A DNA stretch of 64,000 bases from Pseudomonadota bacterium (GTDB taxonomy: Bacteria; Pseudomonadota; Gammaproteobacteria; Burkholderiales; Burkholderiaceae_C), in the NCBI GenBank assembly GCA_963205335.1, contig CAUJIM010000001.1:1-64000 (forward strand), written 5' to 3'. The position numbers and the translations under genes are program-made. Shown here one piece after another: positions 9,165-17,976 of the stretch (its first letter is position 1; every line of letters begins with the position of its first letter). The notes beneath the pieces were generated by a model. That model worked only from the letters and a program-made list of their open reading frames with translations. It was not told where the DNA came from and searched no databases.

Positions 9165-10722
9165 GGGCCGCCTCCTCGCTCGCCGCCTCGGCGCCGGGCC
9201 ACAGGCCGCTCATCCACTGGCCGATCTGCTCCACCGTCGCGTCCTTGCGCGCCAGGCTGGGCGAGAGCTGGCCCTTGGCGATCACATGCAGGCGGTCGCA
9301 GATCTCGAACAGCTCGTCGAGCTCCTCGCTCACCACCAGCACCGCGCAGCCCGCGTCGCGCAGCGCCAGGATCTCGCCGCGGATCTGCGCCGCCGCGCCC
9401 ACGTCCACGCCCCAGGTCGGCTGCGAGACCACGAGCAGCCTGGGCCTGGCGTCGATCTCGCGCCCCATGATGTATTTCTGCAGGTTGCCGCCCGAGAGCG
9501 AGCGCGCCGCCGCGTGGGTGCCGGCGGCCTTGACGTGGAAGCGCTCGATGATGCCGGCCGCCTGGCGGCGCAGCAGCGCCATGCGCAGCCAGCCGAAGCG
9601 CCCGACCGCCTCCTTGCGGGTCAGCAGCAGGTTGTGCGCCAGGCTCATCTCGGGCACGGCGCCGCGGCCCAGGCGCTCCTCCGGGACGAAGTGCAGCCCG
9701 AGCGCGCGCCGGCCGAAGGGCCGCATCCGCCCCGCGGGCCGGCCTGCTATCGATATCGATGCTGGCGGCGCGCGCCGGTCCTCGCCGGAGAGCGCATACA
9801 GCAGCTCGCGCTGGCCGTTGCCCGAGACGCCTGCGATGCCCACCACCTCGCCCGCGCGCACCTGCAGCGACACCGCCCGCAGGTCGACGCCGAAGGGCGA
9901 TTCGCGCGGCAGGCTCAGCTGCTGCACGGCCAGCACCTGCGGCCCGGGTTCGCGCGAGACGTGCTGCAGCGGCGGCGGCTCGGCGCCGATCATCAGGCGC
10001 GAGAGCGAGGCGTTGCTCTCCTGGCGCGGGTCGCACACGCCCGTGACCTTGCCGCCGCGCATCACCGTGCAGGCGCTGCACAGCGCGCGGATCTCGTGCA
10101 GCTTGTGGCTGATGTAGAGAATCGAGCAGCCCTCGCCGGACAGGCGCTTGAGCGTGACGAAGAGCTTCTCGACCGCCTGCGGCGTGAGCACCGAGGTCGG
10201 CTCGTCCAGGATCAGGAGGCGCGGCCCGGCCAGCAGCGCGCGGATGATCTCCACCCGCTGCATCTCGCCCACGCCGAGGGTGTGCACCGGGCGCTCGGGG
10301 TCCACGTCCAGGCCGTAGGTCGCGGCCGTGCTCTCGATGCGCCGCGCCACCTCGGCGAGCGAGAGCGTCCTGGACAGGCCCAGCCAGACGTTCTCCGCCA
10401 CCGAAAGCGTCTCGAACAGGCTGAAGTGCTGGAACACCATGGCGATGCCCAGGTCGCGCGCCGCCTGCGGGCTGCGCACCAGCGCCAGGTGCCCGTCGAC
10501 ATGCATCTCGCCCGCGTCGGGCTTGACCGCGCCGTAGATGATCTTCATCAGCGTGCTCTTGCCCGCGCCGTTCTCGCCCAGCACCGCGTGCACCTCGCCG
10601 GGCTGCACCGTGAGCGACACGTCGCTGTTGGCGACGACGCCCGGATAGCGCTTGGTGATGCCCTGCAGCCTCAGGCGCGGCACCGACGGGTCGGGCGCGG
10701 GGAAATCATGCGATGCAGGCAT
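9151..10722 (-). CDS. Double-domain ABC transporter ATP-binding protein (nucleoside/sugar type)
   Basis: GENGAGKSTLMKIIYG, LLILDEPTSVLTPQ, LSGGNLQKYIMGREI. Confidence 0.92.
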   Translation of the reverse strand: MPASHDFPAPDPSVPRLRLQGITKRYPGVVANSDVSLTVQPGEVHAVLGENGAGKSTLMKIIYGAVKPDAGEMHVDGHLALVRSPQAARDLGIAMVFQHFSLFETLSVAENVWLGLSRTLSLAEVARRIESTAATYGLDVDPERPVHTLGVGEMQRVEIIRALLAGPRLLILDEPTSVLTPQAVEKLFVTLKRLSGEGCSILYISHKLHEIRALCSACTVMRGGKVTGVCDPRQESNASLSRLMIGAEPPPLQHVSREPGPQVLAVQQLSLPRESPFGVDLRAVSLQVRAGEVVGIAGVSGNGQRELLYALSGEDRRAPPASISIAGRPAGRMRPFGRRALGLHFVPEERLGRGAVPEMSLAHNLLLTRKEAVGRFGWLRMALLRRQAAGIIERFHVKAAGTHAAARSLSGGNLQKYIMGREIDARPRLLVVSQPTWGVDVGAAAQIRGEILALRDAGCAVLVVSEELDELFEICDRLHVIAKGQLSPSLARKDATVEQIGQWMSGLWPGAEAASEEAAHAAA

Positions 10723-10741
10723 GTGGCTTGTCTCGGTTTCT

Positions 10742-10794
10742 TGTGATCAAAAAACGGCTTTTGCGCTGATCCAGCAAGCGCTGGCCGCTATGGT
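10742..10794 (-). repeat. Dispersed palindromic repeat copy (core AGCGCTTG-N-CAGCGC)
   Basis: Reverse complement: ACCATAGCGGCCAGCGCTTGCTGGATCAGCGCAAAAGCCGTTTTTTGATCA. Confidence 0.65.
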
Positions 10795-10859
10795 TCTGGG
10801 ACCCCCGAAGGTGCTGCAGCAGCGGGCAGGCACAGGCCGGCAAATGTACACCGGTGCTC

Positions 10860-12962
10860 TCATGGCGCATGGTCGGCCGGCTGCGGCACGTGCCCGAGTT
10901 CGACCCGGTCGCGCCCCGCGCGCTTGGCCGCGTAGCACGCCATGTCGGCGGCGGTCAGCACGGCCGACACGTCGGTGACGCCGGGCTCCAGCGGCACCAG
11001 GCCGATCGACAGGCCGATGGTGAAGGTGCGCCCGTGGTAGGCCGGCTCCCAGGCCTGCACGACCATGCGCAGCCGGTCGGCCACGGCGCTGGCGCGCGCC
11101 GGCGTGGCGCCGGGCAGGACCACGGCGAACTCGTCGCCGCCCAGGCGCGCCACCCAGCCCATCTGGCGCACCTCGGCCTCCAGCAGGCGCGACAGGTGGC
11201 GCAGCACGTCGTCGCCCGCGTTGTGCCCCGCGACCTCGTTGATCACCGTGAAGTGGTCCACGTCGAGGTACAGCAGCACGCCGCTGGCCTCGCCGTCGGA
11301 TACTGCGCCGGAGCGCCGCGCGGCGCGGTCGACCCGCTCGGACAGCAGCACCTGCAGCCGCCGCTCCAGCGCCGCCCGGTTGGGCAGGTAGGTGAGCGGG
11401 TCGTGCCAGCGCTCCCAGTCCTGCTGCAGGCGGCTTTCGCGCTCCGCCGTGCCGTCCTCGAGCACCCAGACCACGCCGCGCATCGGCTCGCCCGCATGCG
11501 CGGGCTCGCCCTGCACCCGCGCCCAGAGCGTGGTGCCGTCCTGCTGCAGCAGCGGCAGCTCGCCCTTGAAGCGGCCATGCGCGGCGAAGTCGGCGCGCAC
11601 GCGCGCGATCACGTCCTCGTCGCCCGGCAGCTGCGCCACCAGGCGCAACAGGTCCCGCCCGAGCAGCTGCGCCGGGGCATAGCCCAGCAGATCGCAGGCC
11701 TGCGCGTTGACCACCTCGATGCGCTCCCCCCGCGTCAGCGCGATGCCCAGCGGCGTGTGGTCCAGCACCTCCTGCAGCTGCCGCTTGAGCACGTCGCTGC
11801 TGCGCTGCTGCTGGCGGCGCAGCTCGACCAGGCGGGCGAACACGCGCACCACGTCGCTCACCTCGCCGGGCGCGCGCCGCTCGTGCTGGCGCAGCCACGG
11901 CAGCGCCGCCGGATGGCCGCCCGAGAGCACCGAACGGGCCTGCAGCCGCAGCAGCGTGAGCGGGCGCATGAGCCACAGCAGCGCCAGCGCCGCGAGCACG
12001 CCGACGGCGGCAATGCTCCAGCCCGCCAGCCACCAGGCGCGCTGCTGCGCCGCCACCAGCGGACCGAGCGAGGCGCGCGTGTCGCTGACCCGGGCGACGA
12101 TCCACCGCGGCAGCGCCACGCCCGCCCAGCTCACCACGCGGCCATCGTCGAGCAGGCGCACGCCGGGGGCCAGCAGCGCCTGGGCTCCGCCCTCGCGCGC
12201 GAGCACCGCCTGCAGCCCCGGCTCCTCGGCCGCGCCCGTCAGCACGCGATCGGGCTGGGGGTGCGAGAGGATGACGCCATCGTGCGTGAAGACGATGAAG
12301 CGCGACCGGTCGCGCAGCGGCAGCGCCAGGGCGGGCGGCAGCAGGCTCTGCGACTGCAGCCGCAGCGTGCCCGCCACCGCGCCGACGACCCGCCCCTGCG
12401 CGCCGAGCATGGGCACGGCGAAGACCACGCGCGCCTGCGCCGGCGTGCTACCCACGACGCCGGAAACCACCGGCTTGCCCGCGCGCAGCACCTGCCGCAG
12501 CGTGTCGCTCTCGGGCACGCCCTCCGGCTCCGCCGCCTCGGCGCGCGCGCCGCGCACCCGGGCGACCACGCCGCCGTCGGCCCGCGCCACGGCCACGCTG
12601 TCGAAGACGCGCGCGCCCGGGTCCTGCTGCAGCCAGCCGTGCAGTGCCGCGGGCGCGCCCAGCAGCGCGGGCGCGATGCCGTCGGCCAGGGCCGCGAGCA
12701 CCCGCTGGTTCTGCTCGATCTTGCTCGCGAGCATGCGCGCCACGAGCTCCACCTCGTCGTTGTCCCGGCCGACCGTGCGCTGCAGCGTGTCGGGCTCCGA
12801 GGCCCGCGACACCAGCCAGATCGAGAGCACGCCGCTCGCCAGCGTCGCCGCCAGCACCAGCAGCAGCAGCGAGCGCACCAGGGGCCCGGGGGCCCAGCCG
12901 CCCGGCGGGTCGGCAGGCGCGCCCCCGCGCAGCGGGGCCGCTGCAGGCTGGGTCGGCGTCAT
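10860..12962 (-). CDS. Membrane diguanylate cyclase with periplasmic dCache-like sensor, PAS and GGDEF domains
   Basis: N-terminal TM, large periplasmic region, PAS-like VLDHTPLGIALTRGERIEVVN, RLGGDEFAVVLPG; alternative start at 13052. Confidence 0.88.
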   Translation of the reverse strand: MTPTQPAAAPLRGGAPADPPGGWAPGPLVRSLLLLVLAATLASGVLSIWLVSRASEPDTLQRTVGRDNDEVELVARMLASKIEQNQRVLAALADGIAPALLGAPAALHGWLQQDPGARVFDSVAVARADGGVVARVRGARAEAAEPEGVPESDTLRQVLRAGKPVVSGVVGSTPAQARVVFAVPMLGAQGRVVGAVAGTLRLQSQSLLPPALALPLRDRSRFIVFTHDGVILSHPQPDRVLTGAAEEPGLQAVLAREGGAQALLAPGVRLLDDGRVVSWAGVALPRWIVARVSDTRASLGPLVAAQQRAWWLAGWSIAAVGVLAALALLWLMRPLTLLRLQARSVLSGGHPAALPWLRQHERRAPGEVSDVVRVFARLVELRRQQQRSSDVLKRQLQEVLDHTPLGIALTRGERIEVVNAQACDLLGYAPAQLLGRDLLRLVAQLPGDEDVIARVRADFAAHGRFKGELPLLQQDGTTLWARVQGEPAHAGEPMRGVVWVLEDGTAERESRLQQDWERWHDPLTYLPNRAALERRLQVLLSERVDRAARRSGAVSDGEASGVLLYLDVDHFTVINEVAGHNAGDDVLRHLSRLLEAEVRQMGWVARLGGDEFAVVLPGATPARASAVADRLRMVVQAWEPAYHGRTFTIGLSIGLVPLEPGVTDVSAVLTAADMACYAAKRAGRDRVELGHVPQPADHAP

Positions 12963-13208
12963 GAATGCTCCACGCCAACGCACGGAGGCAAGGCAATTCG
13001 CATGTGGCTTCTTCTCTGGCTCTCGGTGGCCCGCGGGCACCACCGTTCGCATCCAATATACGCAGGCCGGCCATCCGTCCGGCTTGGGTAGAACCCTGTA
13101 ATCCGCCCAAGGAAAACCCTAGGGCGGCGCACCCCCCGTCCCGTGCGCGATCATGGCGCCCTGGCGGCCATCAACGACAATCGGTCGCTGCAATCCAGGA
13201 GAGACCGC

Positions 13209-13646
13209 ATGCCCCGATTCACCGATGCCTCGCCGCCCGACAGCTGCATCTTCTGCCGCCTGATCGCGGGCGAGATCCCGAGCGCGCGGGTGTACGAAGA
13301 CGCGCTGACCGTCGCCTTCATGGACATCGGCCAGGTCACGCCCGGACACGTGCTGGTGGCCACGCGGCGCCATGCGGCGACGCTGTGGGACGCGACGCCC
13401 GAGGAGGTGGCGGCGGTGATGCAGGGCGCGCGGCGCGTCGCGCAGGCGGCGCGCGCGGCGTTCGACCCGGCGGGCGTGATGCTGCTGCAGGCCAACGGCG
13501 CGGTCGCGGGGCAGACCGTGGCGCACTTCCACATGCACGTGGTGCCGCGCCACGCGGGCGACGGCATCGATTTCACCTGGCCGCGCCAGAACCCGGCGCC
13601 CGCGGTGCTCGCCGACTACGCCGAGCGCCTGCGCGCGGCGCTTTGA
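13209..13646 (+). CDS. HIT family protein
   Basis: CIFCRLIAGEIPSARVYED...HFHMHVVPRH histidine triad. Confidence 0.93.
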   Translation: MPRFTDASPPDSCIFCRLIAGEIPSARVYEDALTVAFMDIGQVTPGHVLVATRRHAATLWDATPEEVAAVMQGARRVAQAARAAFDPAGVMLLQANGAVAGQTVAHFHMHVVPRHAGDGIDFTWPRQNPAPAVLADYAERLRAAL

Positions 13647-13728
13647 ACCAGCCCCGCACCGACCACCCTGCGCACCGCCCGCGCGCGCTGCCGGCCCGGG
13701 TGGCGCGCCGCGCTCCCAGGACCGATCC

Positions 13729-14973
13729 ATGACCCCACCCACCACCGCCATCGGCAGCGCGTCCGGCGCGGGCAGCGCCGCGGTTTCCCCGGCGCTGGCC
13801 ATCGTCATGCTGGCGCTGCTGCTGAGCATCCAGCCGGTCACCACCGACGTCTACCTGCCGGCGCTGCCGGCGCTCACGCGCGACCTGCACGCGCCGGTGT
13901 CCATGGGGCAGCTCACGCTCTCGGCGCTGCTGCTCGCCTTCGGCTGCTCGCAGCTGCTGTGGGGCCCGCTGTCGGACCGCTTCGGGCGCCGCCCGGTGCT
14001 GCTGGCGGGGCTGGGCGCCTACGCGGTCGCGTCGATCGGCAGCGTGCTCGCGCCCACCATCGCCTGGCTGGTGTTCTGGCGCGTGGTGCAGGGCGCGGCG
14101 ATGGGCGCGGCGGTGATGTGCGCGCGCGCCATCGTGCGCGACCTGTACACGCCGCTGGCAGGCGCACGCGCCATGTCCAGGGCACTGTCCGGGCTGGGCA
14201 TGATCGCCGCGCTGTGCGCCCCGGTGGGCGGCCTGCTCACCGAATGGCTGCACTGGCGCGCGGCGCTGCTGGTGTGCACGCTCTACGGCTGCGCCACGCT
14301 GGCGCTCATCGTGCTGCGCCTGCCCGAGACGCTGGTGCGGCGCAACCCCGAGGCGCTGCGCCCGCCGGTGCTGCTGCGCACCTGGGCGCTGGTGCTGCGC
14401 TCGCCCGTCTTCCTGTCGTACTCGCTGCTCGCCTGCGCCACCTTCGGCGGGCTGTTCACCTTCCTGGCGGCGTCGCCTTTCATCTTCATCGAGGTGCTCG
14501 GCCTCTCGCGCGCCGAGTTCGGCCTCTCGCTGTTCTCGATCTCGCTGTGCTACCTGCTCGGCACGCTGCTGTGCCGCAGGCTGCTGGGCCGTTTCGGCCT
14601 GCGGCGCACGGTGGCGCTCGCCGGCGGCCTGAGCCTGGCGGCCGGCCTGCTGATGCTGCTGGCGGCGTGGCTCGGCGCGCACAGCGTGCGCACGCTGCTG
14701 CCCCCGTTCTACCTCTTCATGCTGGGCCACGGCATCCACCAGCCCTGCGCCCAGGTGGGCGCGGTGTCGCCGTTCCCGCAGGCCGCGGGCGTGGCCTCGG
14801 CGCTCAACGGCTTCATGATGATGATGGTCGCCTTCGCCACCGGCGCCTGGCTCGGCAGGGCGCTGGACGGCAGCGTCTGGCCGCTGGTGCACGGCGTGCT
14901 GCTCTGGGCGGTGGCCACCAGCGCCATCGCCTGGACGCTGGTGCAGCGCCACGGGGAGCCCGGCGATGCCTAG
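13729..14973 (+). CDS. Bcr/CflA-family MFS multidrug efflux transporter
   Basis: [24 protein letters not shown]...[14 protein letters not shown]. Confidence 0.88.
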   Translation: MTPPTTAIGSASGAGSAAVSPALAIVMLALLLSIQPVTTDVYLPALPALTRDLHAPVSMGQLTLSALLLAFGCSQLLWGPLSDRFGRRPVLLAGLGAYAVASIGSVLAPTIAWLVFWRVVQGAAMGAAVMCARAIVRDLYTPLAGARAMSRALSGLGMIAALCAPVGGLLTEWLHWRAALLVCTLYGCATLALIVLRLPETLVRRNPEALRPPVLLRTWALVLRSPVFLSYSLLACATFGGLFTFLAASPFIFIEVLGLSRAEFGLSLFSISLCYLLGTLLCRRLLGRFGLRRTVALAGGLSLAAGLLMLLAAWLGAHSVRTLLPPFYLFMLGHGIHQPCAQVGAVSPFPQAAGVASALNGFMMMMVAFATGAWLGRALDGSVWPLVHGVLLWAVATSAIAWTLVQRHGEPGDA

Positions 14974-15936
14974 GGGACCGGGCAGCGCGGGCCAGGGCCC
15001 GCCGCCGGTCGCCATCACCGGCCCGACCGCCAGCGGCAAGACCGCCGCCGCGCTGGCGCTGGCGCTGGCGGCGCGGATGCCGGTGGAGATCGTCAGCGTG
15101 GATTCGGCGCTGGTCTACCGCGGCATGGACATCGGCACCGCCAAGCCCACGCCGGACGAGCGCGCGCGGGTGGCGCACCACCTGATCGACATCCGCGACC
15201 CCGCGCAGCCCTACAGCGCCGCGGAGTTCGCGCGCAACGCCGCGCGCCTGATCGGCGAGATCCGGGCGCGCGGCGCGCTGCCGCTGCTGGTCGGCGGCAC
15301 GCTGCTGTACCTCAGGGCGCTGACCGACGGCCTGGCCGAGCTTCCCGCCGCCGACCCCGCCGTGCGCGCCGCCATCGACGCGCGCGCCGCGGCCGCGGGC
15401 TGGGGCGCGCTGCACGCGGAACTGGCGCGCGTGGATCCCGCCACCGCCGCCCGGCTGGCGCCGGCGGACAGCCAGCGCATCCAGCGCGCGCTCGAGGTGT
15501 GGCAGATCTCGGGACGGCCGCTGTCGAGCTTTCACGCTATCAATGAAAGAGCTGCTGGCACTCGCCCCATGGGCGAAAACGCCATTTTTTCCCTCGAACC
15601 CGTCGACCGCGCCTGGCTGCACGAACGCATCGCCCTGCGCTTCCGGGCCATGCTCGCGGCCGGCCTGCTCGACGAGGTACGCGCGCTGCGCGCGCGCGGC
15701 GACCTGCACGCCGACCTGCCGAGCATGCGCTGCGTCGGCTACCGGCAGGCGTGGCAGACGCTGGACGGCAGCCACCCGCCGTCCAGCCTGGCGGAGCGCG
15801 GCATCGCCGCGACGCGCCAGCTCGCCCGGCGCCAGCTCACCTGGCTGCGCGGCATGCCGCGGCGGCACGTCGTCGCCTGCGACGCGCCCGACGCGAGCGA
15901 GCGGCTGGTGCAGGCGGTACTGCGGCAGCTGCACCC

Positions 15937-15940
<4 letters not shown>
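14966..15940 (+). CDS. miaA: tRNA dimethylallyltransferase
   Basis: [17 protein letters not shown]...[20 protein letters not shown]...HHLIDIRDP. Confidence 0.97.
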
Positions 15941-16605
<665 letters not shown>

Positions 16606-16636
16606 GCCACAGACCGGCCGGCCAAATCGCGGCCGT

Positions 16637-16650
16637 TTGATTCCGCTCAA
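16637..16650. promoter_or_regulatory. Putative FNR/ANR-type box
   Basis: TTGAT-TCCG-CTCAA, one mismatch to TTGATNNNNATCAA, upstream of the hemerythrin gene. Confidence 0.45.
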
Positions 16651-16815
16651 TCTCCGGGATGTTCCCGCCGGGCTGTTTGCGGTAAATTGGCGGCGCATCG
16701 GCCCACCGGCGAAGCGGCGCGGTCTCGCGGTGCGATCGGGCACGCCACGGTGTCCGCCGCCCGCCCCCCGCAATCGCCGCGCCGGCCGGTTTTCACCACC
16801 TGTTGGAGCACCACC

Positions 16816-17379
16816 ATGAGCCATTCGAATCCCGACGTGGAGTTGGACGACACCAAGCCGCTGAACAGCTTCGTCGACTGCCACGCGGGGATCATTTCGC
16901 ACCTGCACAGTTTCGGCGAGCTGGCCGCGCTGCTCGAACCCGCCGCGCGGGCGCGCCAGATCGCCACCGAAACGCTGGAGTTCTTCCGCTCGGCCGTGTT
17001 CTCGCACCACAAGGACGAAGAAAAGGAACTCTTCCCCACCGTGCTCGCCAAGGCGCGGCCGGGCGAGGAGAAGGCGCGCATGCAGCGCTACGTCGACCAG
17101 CTGGTGGCCGAGCACCGCCAGATCGAGGCGATGTGGCGCAAGCTGGAGCCGCACCTGGAGAAAATCGCCAAGGGCCAGCCCGACGCCAAGCTGGTGAGCG
17201 ACGACATCACCGTGCTCGTCAAGAGCTACCAGGCGCACGCCGCGCTCGAGGAGAACGAGTTCCTGCCGCTGTCCTCGCAGATCCTGGGGCGCGACAACGC
17301 CGGCATGGCGGAGCTGGGGCTGTCGCTGCACATCCGCCACGCGGTGCGCGCCGCGCGCCGCGGCCTGCGCGGCTCCTGA
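16816..17379 (+). CDS. Hemerythrin domain-containing protein
   Basis: DCHAGIISHLHSF...FFRSAVFSHHKDEEKELFP...VAEHRQIEAMW...HAALEENEFLPL metal-ligand spacing. Confidence 0.88.
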   Translation: MSHSNPDVELDDTKPLNSFVDCHAGIISHLHSFGELAALLEPAARARQIATETLEFFRSAVFSHHKDEEKELFPTVLAKARPGEEKARMQRYVDQLVAEHRQIEAMWRKLEPHLEKIAKGQPDAKLVSDDITVLVKSYQAHAALEENEFLPLSSQILGRDNAGMAELGLSLHIRHAVRAARRGLRGS

Positions 17380-17416
17380 ACCGCCGCGCCGCGCGCCAGG
17401 CGCGCGGCGGCGGGCC

Positions 17417-17845
17417 TTACTCGATCGCCAGGCGCTGCGTCCTGCCCTCGAGCTTCTTGGGCAGGGAGAGCGTGAGCACGCCGTTGTCGTACCTGGCCTT
17501 GGCCTTGCCGGCGTCCACTTCCATCGGCAGCTGGAAGCTGCGCGCCACCGAGCCGTAGTAGCGCTCGCTGCGCAGGACCTTCTCGCCATCCTTCTTCTCG
17601 TCGTGCTGCTGCACCTCGGCGCGCAGGCTCACCACCGCGCCGTCGATCGAGACCTGGATGTCCTCCTTGGGCACGCCGGGCAGTTCGGCCTGCACGGTGT
17701 AGGCGCCGTCGTCCTCCTTCACGTCGACGCGGATCTGCGCCGGCGTGGGCAGCGCGTCGCCGTGCAGCGGGCGCACGTAGAAACCGGGGGCAAAGTCGCG
17801 GAAGAATTCATCGAACAGGTTGTTGCGGGAAATCAGCGAAGTCAT
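17417..17845 (-). CDS. Hsp20/alpha-crystallin small heat shock protein
   Basis: MTSLISRNNLFDEFFRDFAPGFYVRPLHG...IRVDVKEDDGAYTVQAELPGVPKEDIQVSIDG. Confidence 0.94.
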   Translation of the reverse strand: MTSLISRNNLFDEFFRDFAPGFYVRPLHGDALPTPAQIRVDVKEDDGAYTVQAELPGVPKEDIQVSIDGAVVSLRAEVQQHDEKKDGEKVLRSERYYGSVARSFQLPMEVDAGKAKARYDNGVLTLSLPKKLEGRTQRLAIE

Positions 17846-17905
17846 GATGTCACTCCTTTTCATCCAAGTTGCCGTCAACCGCCGCTTCGTCGCGGCTCGA
17901 TCCCT

Positions 17906-17933
17906 ACATGCGCGCCGTGCGGCGGGTTTCAAG
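17906..17933 (-). promoter_or_regulatory. Putative sigma32 (RpoH) promoter for hsp20
   Basis: Reverse strand CTTGAAA-N13-GCGCATGT, close to the CTTGAA-N13/14-CCCCATNT consensus, about 60 nt upstream of the hsp20 start. Confidence 0.5.
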
Positions 17934-17976
17934 GGGTGAGCGGGGAGCGGACGACCACCACCCCTCCTGCACGGCG

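Noticed and set aside
15535-15600. AT-rich segment inside miaA (CACGCTATCAATGAAAGAGCTGCTGGCACTCGCCCC...CCATTTTTTCCC) as another repeat copy
   Set aside because: Some similarity to the repeat style but lacks the AGCGCTTG/CAAGCGCT core; too weak without alignment
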